47,255 bases of DNA. Origin: Phycisphaeraceae bacterium (GTDB taxonomy: Bacteria > Planctomycetota > Phycisphaerae > Phycisphaerales > Phycisphaeraceae). Made by a program: the position numbers and the translations under genes. The notes under the pieces are model-generated. The model saw only the letters and a program-made list of their open reading frames with translations. It was not told where the DNA came from and made no database searches. This document shows, piece after piece, positions 17,158-26,600 of the stretch. Position 1 is the stretch's first letter; each line of letters begins with the position of its first letter. The stretch lies in the NCBI GenBank assembly GCA_028284155.1, contig JANQSF010000133.1:1-47255 (forward strand), written 5' to 3'.

Positions 17158-18773
17158 AGCACCGTCACTCGATACGCAACCGCACACTTGCGTTGCCGCT
17201 CTATGCAGGCGGGTTGATTGCCGGACGTGAGCCGATTACGCGTTGGCTCGCATGGGCGCTGCTCGCTTGGTGCGTGATTCAAGCGTATCAACCCGTTTGT
17301 GTTCGGGCCGACGTGACGCTGCCGTTTGTCTTTGCAAACCACATGGTCTTGCAACGCGACACCCCCCTGCCGGTCTGGGGTTCGGCCACGCCGGGCGAAG
17401 AGGTGACAGTGACCTTCGGCGACTCCAGCGCATCGACCATGGCCAATGCCGAAGGCCTGTGGTCATTGAGTCTGCCAAAGCAGCGTGCAACCAACACGCC
17501 AAAAGCGCTGACCGTCCAGGGCAAGAACACGATCAAATTACGCGACGTTGTCGTGGGCGAAGTCTGGTTGTGTGCCGGGCAGTCGAATATGGAGTGGCCG
17601 CTGAACAAAACGGTTGGAAGCGCGGCGGCCATTGCGGAGGCCGAACGGTCTGATGTACGCTTGCTCGACCGTGTCGGCGCGGCGCGCGGCGGGTCGGGCG
17701 TGTATAACACCGCTCTGATCAATCGGTTGGCTCCGGACAAGTTCATGTCCGGTACATGGCGCCGATGCACAGCCAAGTCCGCCGCGTCGTTTTCGGCTGT
17801 GGCGTACTACTTTGGCCTGCGCATGGCAAACGAACTCGACGTACCCATCGGCCTGATCGACGTCGCCATCGGTGGCACGCCTACCGAAGCATGGATCGCA
17901 CCACAGGCGATGGCAGGCGACCCCGGCCTGCGCGCCCTGGTCCAGGGCAACTGGCTAGGCAACGACAAGCTTGGCCCATGGTGTCGCCAACGAGCGCGAT
18001 ACAACCTCAGCCGAGCGCTCAAAGCGAACGACCCAATCCCCGGCGACACGATCGGCCCAAACCACTCGTTCAAGCCCGGCTACATGTGGCAGACGGGTGT
18101 TGCGCCGATCGCGCCATTCGCGGTTCGCGGCGTGCTCTGGTACCAGGGCGAGTCGAACGCTCAACTCGACTGGCGGGTGACACAGCATGAGGCGCTGTTT
18201 CGCTTATTGATTGCCGATTGGCGTGCCCGATGGCGTCGGCCGAACATGCCGTTCGCATTCGTCCAATTGCCGGGTATGAACCGCCCCAACTGGCCGGCCT
18301 TCCGCGACCAGCAGCGACGTATCGCACAGACCACGCAGAACGTTGGCATGGCGATCACGATCGATCTTGGAGCCCGCAATGATGTCCACCCTCGCGACAA
18401 ACGGCCCGTTGGTGAACGGCTCGCGCAGTGGGCGCTGGCGGCGATACACAACCGCCGCATCGCGCCAAGCGGTCCACTGCCACGACGCGCGCTAGGCAAG
18501 GGCAGAAGCGTCGTCGTCACGTTCGACCATGCCGACGGGCTGACGACCAGTGACAAGCAGCCGCCCGTCTCATTTGAGATAGCCGGCCCAGATGGTGATT
18601 ATCACGCCGCTCAAGCGCGCATCGTCGAAGGCGCGGTTACTGTACGCAGCGACAAGGTCGCAAAGCCCATGCGTGTGCGGTATGCCTGGTTGCCGTATCC
18701 TGACTCACCAGTCAATCTGGTCAACGCCTCGAATCTCCCGACGTCGCCGTTTGAGCTGGAGGTCCAGCGATGA
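17154..18773 (+). CDS. Sialate O-acetylesterase (SGNH/SASA family)
   Basis: Removes O-acetyl groups from sialic acids, or from related acetylated sugars, before cleavage or lysis. The 539-residue protein has a hydrophobic N-terminal segment at about residues 28-50 (WLAWALLAWCVIQAYQ), so it is probably exported. It then shows the beta-domain start LPFVFANHMVLQRDTPLPVWG, the nucleophile block AGQSNMEWPL with Ser144, and VLWYQGESNAQ and DVHPRDKRPVGERLA (the Asp-x-x-His region). This order and length match the sialate O-acetylesterase family. It overlaps the genes on both sides by 4 bases (ATGA), which points to one tightly coupled operon. Confidence 0.9.
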   Translation: MKHRHSIRNRTLALPLYAGGLIAGREPITRWLAWALLAWCVIQAYQPVCVRADVTLPFVFANHMVLQRDTPLPVWGSATPGEEVTVTFGDSSASTMANAEGLWSLSLPKQRATNTPKALTVQGKNTIKLRDVVVGEVWLCAGQSNMEWPLNKTVGSAAAIAEAERSDVRLLDRVGAARGGSGVYNTALINRLAPDKFMSGTWRRCTAKSAASFSAVAYYFGLRMANELDVPIGLIDVAIGGTPTEAWIAPQAMAGDPGLRALVQGNWLGNDKLGPWCRQRARYNLSRALKANDPIPGDTIGPNHSFKPGYMWQTGVAPIAPFAVRGVLWYQGESNAQLDWRVTQHEALFRLLIADWRARWRRPNMPFAFVQLPGMNRPNWPAFRDQQRRIAQTTQNVGMAITIDLGARNDVHPRDKRPVGERLAQWALAAIHNRRIAPSGPLPRRALGKGRSVVVTFDHADGLTTSDKQPPVSFEIAGPDGDYHAAQARIVEGAVTVRSDKVAKPMRVRYAWLPYPDSPVNLVNASNLPTSPFELEVQR

Positions 18774-21487
18774 AAACGATACGGCTGGTAGTCTTCAGTC
18801 TCTTGGTTTGTCTTATGGTCGTGACCACGAACGCGACCGAAGACGTAGCGCGATCGCGCCTCAAGTGGGAATCCCTGCCCGACCTGCCCGACACGATCGG
18901 CGTCGCCGGCCCGTTTGTTGGCGTGCACAGCGACGCGTTGATCGTCGCGGGCGGTGCGAACTTCGCCGAGCCGGACGCCGACGACCTGTGGGACGTGCCC
19001 AAGCTCTACCACGACGACGCGTGGGTGCTGATCAAGAAAGGCGCGACGCACGAGGACGGGTACGAGTGGATCGGCGGGTTCAAGCTGAAGCAGCGCGTCG
19101 GTTACGGGGCGTGCGTTTCGACGAAGCACGGCGTGGTGTGTATCGGTGGGAACGACGCAACGCGAACGCATGACGCCGTGTTTCTGCTGAAGTGGGACCC
19201 GAAGTCGAAGCAACTGACGCAGGTGGATATGCCAACGCTGCCGACGGCGCTGACGTCTGCCGCCGCCGCGGTGATCGGCGACTTCGTCTACGTCGCGGGC
19301 GGCCAAACCGGTCCAGGCCTTGAAACCGCGACGACGTTCTTCGCCCGGATCAACGTGTCGCTCCTGGGCGACAATCGCCCGGACGACCGCGCCGTGCAAT
19401 GGGAGATGCTGCCCGCGTGGCCCGGGCCAGTGCGATCGTTCGTGCAGGTCGCGGCCCAGCACAACGGCTTCAACAACTGCCTGTACGTGATCGGCGGTCG
19501 AAACCAGAAGCCGAACGTCACCGGCATCGCCGGCATCGACCCGCTGGCCGACGTATATGAATTTGACCCGTCGCGTTATGACGCCGCGGCTTTCGACGCG
19601 AAGACGAGCAAGTACACCGGTCGGGGCGAGCACGCCTCGCCGTGGCGTCGCCGCGCCGACGCACCGAAGCCGATCATGGCGGGCACGGCTGCTCCTTTCG
19701 GCCAATCGCACATCTTCATCCTCGGCCACGCCGACGGCGACCTGCTCAAGCAGATCGAAGAAGACGAGTCGTTCGCCAAGCGTCACCCCGGCTTCCCCAA
19801 ACGCAGTTGGGCATACCACACCATTACCGACACGTGGATCGATGCCGGTTCGATCCCATCAAATCAGGTGACGACACCCACCGCGGCGTGGGACGGCGCA
19901 TTTGTCGTCGCCAGCGGTGAGATCAAACCGCGCGTGCGGTCACGTCAGGTCTGGCGGGTTACGCCCGTTGAGAAGGACCGTTCGTTCGGCGCGGTCAACT
20001 TCACCGTCCTGGTTGTCTACCTGCTGGCGATGGTGGGCGTCGGCGTCTGGTTCACGCGTAAAAACAAAGACACGGACGACTATTTCCGCGGCGGCAAGAA
20101 GGTCGTCTGGTGGGCAGCAGCGTGCAGCATCTTCGCGACGATGCTCAGTTCCATCACGTACATGGCCATCCCCGCCAAGGCCTACGCACAGGATTGGGTT
20201 TACCTGATCGGCAACCTGCTGATCTGGACGGTCGCACCGGTGGCCGTATTCGTCGCGCTGCCGTTCTTCCGGCGCATCGACGCGACTAGCGCGTACGAAT
20301 ACCTCGAAAAGCGATTCAATCGCGGCGTGCGCCTCTCGGCCAGCACGTTATTCATGCTGTTCCACGTCTTCCGCATGGGCATCGTCCTGTCGCTGGCGGC
20401 GATTGCGTTGGCGACGATCACGCCGCTCGACGCGGCGCAGAGCGTGCTGGTCATGGGTGTGCTCAGTATCATCTACTGCACGATGGGCGGCGTCGAAGCG
20501 GTCATCTGGACGGATACGATCCAGACCGTCGTGCTGCTGGGCGGTGCGCTGGTGTGCGGCGCGATCATGTTGGCGGGTATCGACGGCGGATTCAGCGGCA
20601 TGATGGAAACCGCGTCGGCCAAAGGTAAAACGCACGCGTTCAATTTCCACCTCGACCCGACTAGCGCGTCATTGGCGTTGTGGGTTGTATTCATCGGCGC
20701 GATCACGCAGAACGTGTCGAGCTACACAGCCGACCAGGCGGTCGTTCAACGCTACATGACGACGCCCGACCAGAAACGGGCCGCGCGATCGATCTGGCTC
20801 GCTGCGTTCATGACTATCCCCGCGTCGCTGCTGTTCTACGGCCTGGGCACAGCCCTGTTCACCTTTTATCACGCCCACCCCGAACGACTCGACCCGACGT
20901 TCACTACCGACCAGATCTTCCCGCTGTTCATCGCCGAGGAGGTGCCGGTCGGCGTCGCGGGCCTGATCGTCGCGGGCATCTTCGCCGCGGCTCAGTCGAC
21001 CGTCTCGACCAGCATGTACTCGACGGCCACCGCGTTCGTCACCGACTTCCTTCGGCCGTTCAACCGGATGAAGACCGAGCGCGGCTACCTCAACGCCGCG
21101 CGGGCCGCGACATTCCTACTCGGCGTGACGGGCACGCTGATCGGCCTGCTTTTCGTTCAGCCAGACATCAAGAGTCTGTTTGACGAGTTCATCGGTGTGG
21201 TCGGACTTTTCATGGGCGTGCTCGGCGGCCTGTTCCTGCTGGGCATGACGACCCGTCGCGCCAGCGGTGTTGGCGCTCTGATCGGCGTGATTTGCGGCGC
21301 GGGATTGCTTTTCGCACTCAAACAGTACTCGGCCATCAACGGCTACCTGTACGCCGCGATCGGCCTGACAACATGCTTCGTCGTCGGATACGTCGTGAGC
21401 TTTGTGTTCCCACAAAAACCGGACCGGCTGCGCGGCATGACCGTGTTCACACTCGATCCACAATCGAGTTCACCGAATGACACCTGA
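18770..21487 (+). CDS. Fusion of Kelch (NanM-like mutarotase) domain and sodium:solute symporter
   Basis: 905 residues. A signal-like segment (MKTIRLVVFSLLVCLMVV) is followed by a Kelch-type beta-propeller at about 30-400, with repeats such as VYVAGGQTG and LYVIGGRNQ, resembling N-acetylneuraminate epimerase. From about 408 to 890 there are about 13 membrane helices of the SSS family (YFRGGKKVVWWAAACSIF, SSITYMAIPAKAYAQDW, NVSSYTADQAVVQRYM). The propeller probably converts alpha-sialic acid to the beta form outside the membrane, and the attached symporter imports it with sodium; the sugar is inferred from neighbours. It overlaps the upstream gene by 4 bases and the downstream gene by 11. Confidence 0.9.
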   Translation: MKTIRLVVFSLLVCLMVVTTNATEDVARSRLKWESLPDLPDTIGVAGPFVGVHSDALIVAGGANFAEPDADDLWDVPKLYHDDAWVLIKKGATHEDGYEWIGGFKLKQRVGYGACVSTKHGVVCIGGNDATRTHDAVFLLKWDPKSKQLTQVDMPTLPTALTSAAAAVIGDFVYVAGGQTGPGLETATTFFARINVSLLGDNRPDDRAVQWEMLPAWPGPVRSFVQVAAQHNGFNNCLYVIGGRNQKPNVTGIAGIDPLADVYEFDPSRYDAAAFDAKTSKYTGRGEHASPWRRRADAPKPIMAGTAAPFGQSHIFILGHADGDLLKQIEEDESFAKRHPGFPKRSWAYHTITDTWIDAGSIPSNQVTTPTAAWDGAFVVASGEIKPRVRSRQVWRVTPVEKDRSFGAVNFTVLVVYLLAMVGVGVWFTRKNKDTDDYFRGGKKVVWWAAACSIFATMLSSITYMAIPAKAYAQDWVYLIGNLLIWTVAPVAVFVALPFFRRIDATSAYEYLEKRFNRGVRLSASTLFMLFHVFRMGIVLSLAAIALATITPLDAAQSVLVMGVLSIIYCTMGGVEAVIWTDTIQTVVLLGGALVCGAIMLAGIDGGFSGMMETASAKGKTHAFNFHLDPTSASLALWVVFIGAITQNVSSYTADQAVVQRYMTTPDQKRAARSIWLAAFMTIPASLLFYGLGTALFTFYHAHPERLDPTFTTDQIFPLFIAEEVPVGVAGLIVAGIFAAAQSTVSTSMYSTATAFVTDFLRPFNRMKTERGYLNAARAATFLLGVTGTLIGLLFVQPDIKSLFDEFIGVVGLFMGVLGGLFLLGMTTRRASGVGALIGVICGAGLLFALKQYSAINGYLYAAIGLTTCFVVGYVVSFVFPQKPDRLRGMTVFTLDPQSSSPNDT

Positions 21488-22679
21488 ACGACTCCAACAA
21501 CTGCGCGCGACCTACCGCGAAGGCCTGCTGGACGATGTCCTGCCCTTCTGGTCGTGCCATGGCGTCGATCGGGAGCACGGCGGATTCACGATGGCGCTCG
21601 ACCGCGACGGTCGCCGCGTCGATACCGACAAGGGGATGTGGCAACAGGGCCGATTCACCTGGCTGCTCGGCGAGCTTTTCAACACGGTCGAACCACGTGA
21701 CGAGTGGCTTGACCTGTGCAAACACGGGATCGACTTCATCGAGAAGCACGGCTTCGACCCGGCCGACGGGCGGATGTGGTTCCACGTCACACGCGACGGC
21801 CGACCGATCCGCAAACGGCGGTACAGGTTCACCGAGTCGTTCGCCGCGATCGCCTACGGCGAGTACGCCAAGGCAACAGGCGAGTCATGGGCGGCGGACA
21901 AGGCGGCGACGTTGTTCAAGCGGTTTGTCGATCACAACCTCGACCCGCAAGGCGTCGAGCCGAAGTTCACCGACACTCGGCCGAGCAAGGCGATCGGGTT
22001 CCCGATGATCACGATCGTCACATCCCAGGAGCTACGCGACTCCATTGACCTGCCCGAGGCCGAAACGTGGATCGAACGCAGCATCGCAGCGATCCGCGAC
22101 GACTTCTGTAAGCCCGACCTGCGTGTAGTAATGGAACAGGTCGCACCGGACGGCTCAATCATCGACCACTTCGATGGCCGAACGCTCAACCCGGGGCACG
22201 CGATCGAGGCCGCGTGGTTCATCATGCACGAGGGCGCTCGCCGTAAAGACGATGCACTCATTCGGCTCGGCTGCGACATGCTCGACTGGATGTGGGAGCG
22301 CGGCTGGGACGAGCGGTTCGGCGGGATTCTGTACTTCACCGACCTGCACGGCGGCCCCGTGCAGGAATACTGGCACGACATGAAGTTCTGGTGGCCACAC
22401 AACGAGGCGTTGATCGCGACGCTCTACGCCCACGACCTGACCGGCGACGACAAGTATGCGGCTTGGCATGACCAGTTATCAACTTGGTGCCTCGAACACT
22501 TCGCTGACCACGAACACGGCGAGTGGTTCGGCTACCTGCGACGCGACGGCGCGGTGTCGTCCACACTCAAGGGCAACTTGTGGAAAGGACCGTTCCACCT
22601 GCCGCGCCAGCAACTGGTGTGCTGGCGGTTGGTCGAACGGATGCTCGCAAGGAGTGACCTGCCCGCTGACGTAACGTGA
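21477..22679 (+). CDS. N-acylglucosamine 2-epimerase (AGE family)
   Basis: Interconverts ManNAc and GlcNAc. The 400-residue length fits the (alpha/alpha)6-barrel family. Signatures in order: CHGVDREHGGFTMALD, KGMWQQGRFTWLLGEL, FTESFAAIAYGEYAKATG, NPGHAIEAAWFIMHEG and DMKFWWPHNEALIATL, with the His and Glu residues that perform the proton transfer. Related members epimerise cellobiose or mannose, but the position between a sialic-acid transporter and sialic-acid lyase favours ManNAc. Its start overlaps the transporter gene by 11 bases. Cytoplasmic. With the lyase it gives a route from sialic acid to GlcNAc without ManNAc kinase. Confidence 0.9.
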   Translation: MTPERLQQLRATYREGLLDDVLPFWSCHGVDREHGGFTMALDRDGRRVDTDKGMWQQGRFTWLLGELFNTVEPRDEWLDLCKHGIDFIEKHGFDPADGRMWFHVTRDGRPIRKRRYRFTESFAAIAYGEYAKATGESWAADKAATLFKRFVDHNLDPQGVEPKFTDTRPSKAIGFPMITIVTSQELRDSIDLPEAETWIERSIAAIRDDFCKPDLRVVMEQVAPDGSIIDHFDGRTLNPGHAIEAAWFIMHEGARRKDDALIRLGCDMLDWMWERGWDERFGGILYFTDLHGGPVQEYWHDMKFWWPHNEALIATLYAHDLTGDDKYAAWHDQLSTWCLEHFADHEHGEWFGYLRRDGAVSSTLKGNLWKGPFHLPRQQLVCWRLVERMLARSDLPADVT

Positions 22680-22715
22680 TGATCTGTAACCGCACGACCC
22701 ACAAAGGACACTCAG

Positions 22716-23639
22716 ATGTCTAAGCCATTACAAGGCCTGATCGCGGCCACGTACACGCCAATGTACGACGACGAGTCGTTGAACCTTGACATGGTTGGCC
22801 CGTTGACCGATCGGCTGATCGCCGACGGCGTGTCGGGCCTGTACGTCTGTGGCAGCACGGGCGAGGGCGTGAGCCTGGCGACAGATGAACGCGAACAAGT
22901 CGCACGGGCCTACGTCGATGCGGCGGCTGGGCGTGTGCCGGTGGTCGTACAGGTCGGTCACAATAGCCTGGCAGAATCACGCCGCCTCGCGCAGCACGCG
23001 CAGCAAATCGGCGCGGCGGCGATCAGCGCCAACGCGCCTTCCTACTTCAAGTGCACGGATGTCGATGTGCTGGTCGAGTGCATGGCGAGTACAGCGTCAT
23101 CTGGGGGCGATCTGCCGTTTTACTACTACCACATCCCCGCGCTGACTGGCGCGGCAGTGGACATGGTCGAGTTCCTTCGACGAGGTGGCGACCGCATCCC
23201 GACACTGCGAGGCATTAAATTCACCGATACGCGTTTCGATATCTTCCAACGCTGCCGGGCTGAGCAATCCGGTCGGTTCGACATCCTCTGGGGTTCGGAC
23301 GAAATGTTGCTCAGCGCGCTGGCCGTCGGGGCGCGCGGCGCGGTCGGCAGCACGTACAACATCGCCGCGCCGCTGTACCGACAAGTTATCGACGCGTTCG
23401 ATCACGGCGATCTTGTGTTGGCGCAGTCGGCCCAACTCAAGGCGGTGGAGATGGTGCACGTCCTGCTTAGCCTGCCGTTGCACCCGTCAATCAAGCAAAT
23501 ACTGGCGTGGCGGGGGTTCGATGTCGGGCCCTGCCGACTTCCGCAACCGCGGCTCACAACAGAACAGATCGAGTGGCTGCGACGTGAACTCGATGCCACC
23601 GGATTCGAGATCGAACACCCATTGGCCTCATCGGCCTGA
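22716..23639 (+). CDS. nanA: N-acetylneuraminate lyase (DHDPS/NAL family)
   Basis: Cleaves N-acetylneuraminate to ManNAc and pyruvate through a Schiff base. The 307-residue TIM-barrel shows GLIAATYTPM at the N-terminus, GSTGEG (the carboxylate-binding turn), YYYHIP at residues 136-141 with the catalytic Tyr, GIKFTD with the Schiff-base Lys168, and GSTYNIAAPLY. These distinguish it from dihydrodipicolinate synthase, whose Tyr motif is usually YNVP or YNIP; YYYHIP is the eukaryote/Bacteroides-like NAL form. AAAGGA precedes the ATG by 9 bases. Cytoplasmic; follows the epimerase by 36 bases. Confidence 0.9.
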   Translation: MSKPLQGLIAATYTPMYDDESLNLDMVGPLTDRLIADGVSGLYVCGSTGEGVSLATDEREQVARAYVDAAAGRVPVVVQVGHNSLAESRRLAQHAQQIGAAAISANAPSYFKCTDVDVLVECMASTASSGGDLPFYYYHIPALTGAAVDMVEFLRRGGDRIPTLRGIKFTDTRFDIFQRCRAEQSGRFDILWGSDEMLLSALAVGARGAVGSTYNIAAPLYRQVIDAFDHGDLVLAQSAQLKAVEMVHVLLSLPLHPSIKQILAWRGFDVGPCRLPQPRLTTEQIEWLRRELDATGFEIEHPLASSA

Positions 23640-23653
23640 CCGCGGCCGACCCT

Positions 23654-26600
23654 ATGACCGAAACCACGACGATGAAACGTTCAGCCACTTTCATTACGTT
23701 GCTCGCCCTGCTCGCACCGACGCTCAATTGCGCAGCCGACCGACCGAACGTCTTGTTCATCGCGGTAGATGACCTGCGGCCTGAGCTTGGGTGTTACAGT
23801 GCCAAGCACATCAAAAGTCCAAACATCGATCGGTTCGCCGATACGGGGATGCTGTTCGAGCGGGCGTACTGCCAGCAGGCCGTGTGCAACCCGTCGCGCA
23901 CGTCGGTTATGACGGGGCTTCGGCCGGACACGACGGGCATCGTGACAAACCACGCACACTTCCGGGCGAAACTGCCGAACGTCGTGACATTGCCACAGCA
24001 CTTCAAGAATCACGGGTACGATGCGCGCGCGATCGGCAAGATCTATCACGGGGTGTTCCCAGACGGCACGAGTAAGACGACCTGGGACACGATGGGAGAC
24101 CCGCCTTCCTGGTCGTCAACCGCCACACGATTCGGGCCGCGTTACTACTACACCGAGTCCGGTATTGCGCAGGCTAAGCAGGCGTACCGCGCGATGTATC
24201 GGCCGAAGAACTCCAAGTCCGACGATTGGACGAAGTACCTTGTGTTCGGCCCGATGACCGAAGCCCCTGACGTCGCGGACAACACGCTCTACGACGGTAA
24301 AGTCGCCGACGCGGCGATCGCGGCTCTGCGAGGATACAAAGCGAAGCCGCGGCAACCGTTCTTTCTTGCCGTCGGTTTCATCAAGCCACACACTCCCTTC
24401 GTCGCACCCAAGCGTTACTACGACCTTTACGACGTCGAGTCGATTGCGCTGGCCGAACGCCGGTCATTGCCGACTCATGCACCGAAGTTCGCGGGTCACG
24501 GATCGGGCGAGGTGCGTCGCTACACCGACCAACCCAAGCACGGGCCATTCGATGATTCGAATCAGCGTCGCTTGCGGCACGGCTATTACGCGTGCATCAG
24601 CTACATCGACGCACAAGTCGGCCGCGTATTGGACGAACTGGATCGGCTCAGGTTGGCGGACAGCACAGTCGTTGTCCTGTGGGGCGACCACGGCTTTCAC
24701 CTGGGTGAGCAGGGGATGTGGGGCAAGACAACGAACTTCGAGTTGGATACGCGCGTGCCGCTGATCGTGCGCGCACCGGGCATGAAAGCGGCCGGCGGAC
24801 GCACGCGGGGGCTGGTCGAACTCCTCGATCTCTACCCAACGCTGTCCGAACTTGCCTCGCTGCCCGTGAAACCGTCGCTTGAGGGCAAGAGTTTCGTCGC
24901 GTCGCTAAACAACCCAAATGCCACAGGCAAACCCGCCGCGTTCAGCCAGTACCCGCGCGGCGACCTGATGGGGTATTCGATGCGAACGTCTATGCATCGC
25001 TTGACTCGTTGGATTCATCGCAAAACGGGCGAGGTGCGTGACACCGAGTTGTACGATTGCGCCGCCGGACACGTCGAGGCAAAGAACATCGCGAATGGCA
25101 TGCCTGAGTTGGTGGCGCGGTTGTCAGCCCAATTGGAAACGTCACTGCTGTTGGATTCGCGGGTAGGGGACGGTCCGGCACTTGCGGGGTTTGAAGGAGC
25201 AATGCCCGGCGCGTTTAAACGCCTGGTCACGCCGATCGGGACGTGGTCGCCGGGCGAAGGGCGGGTGTTGGTGGACGATCAACACGCCAAGACCGGCAAG
25301 CATTGCCTGCAGTTGGCCGGTGGCGACAAGTCCACCGTGACGTTGCAAGTGGCCGACGGCGTGGACACGTCAGGGATACTGACCTTCTGGGCTGAGCGTT
25401 GGACATCGAGAAAGCCCTTCTCGTTCCGTATCGAAAAACAGACAGTCCAAGGTTGGCAGGAGATCTACAACGGGGACGACGCCGTGCGGGTCGGCCGAGC
25501 GTTCTTGAATCACGTCAAGATTCCGTTGTCTGACCCGGGCATCAAGCGGTTGCGTTTCACCTGCACAAGCCCGCCGAACACCGGCGTGCTGATCGACGAC
25601 ATCCGTATCGCACCGGCTCGGCCACAGAAGATTGTGAGCGTCGAGGCGGAGCCATTCACACTGCCAGCCCTGGTCGGAACGCCCGCCAGCCCGCTCTTGA
25701 AACTGAAGGTCGTGACGACGGGGCAACTCAATCCCATTTCGCTTCGTCGGATTGCACTGAAGTTTCATGGCTCGACCGAGGCAATCGACCGGACCGGCGC
25801 TTTTGTAACCAAGGCTGATGCCTTTCGTTACAACACGCCGCTGGGCGCGCCACTGATACGAAACACGTCTCCCAAGTCGAACAGTCATGACGGCGCGACA
25901 AACTATGTCTCAGAGAAGTTCGCCACACATCTGAATGAGGGCGTCAACACCCTATGGGTCGCTTGCAGAATCAAGCCGGGAGCGGACGTTGATCACACCG
26001 TCGGCGCCGCCGTCCGAGAGGTCGCGTTTTCAAGCGGGCAGGTGTTCAAACTCGACGGCAAACCCGCCATGCAGAAACTTGGTGTGGCGGTGCGCAAGGG
26101 CGGCGACGACGGTGTGCATACCTACCGAATTCCCGGTTTGGTAACGACCAACAAGGGGACGTTGATCGCCGTGTACGACATTCGGCGGCGCAGCGGCGGC
26201 GACCTGCCGGGCGACATCGACGTCGGCATGTCAAGATCGACCGACGGCGGCCAATCGTGGGAGCCCATGAAAGTCATCATGGACATGGGCCACGACCCCG
26301 CTTGGCGGTACGACGGGATCGGCGACCCGGCCGTGCTCGTCGATCAGAATACGGGCACCGTTTGGGTGGCGGCGACGTGGAGTCATGGCAACCGCTCGTG
26401 GCACGGCTCGGGACCGGGGCTGAAACCCGAAGAGACCGGCCAACTCATGCTCGTGCGCAGTGACGACGACGGGGTCACCTGGTCCAAGCCGATCAATATC
26501 ACGCGCCAGGTCAAACGCCCTGAGTGGAGTTTCATCCTGCAAGGGCCAGGGAAGGGCATCACGATGCGCGACGGCACAATCGTTTTCGCCGCGCAGTATC

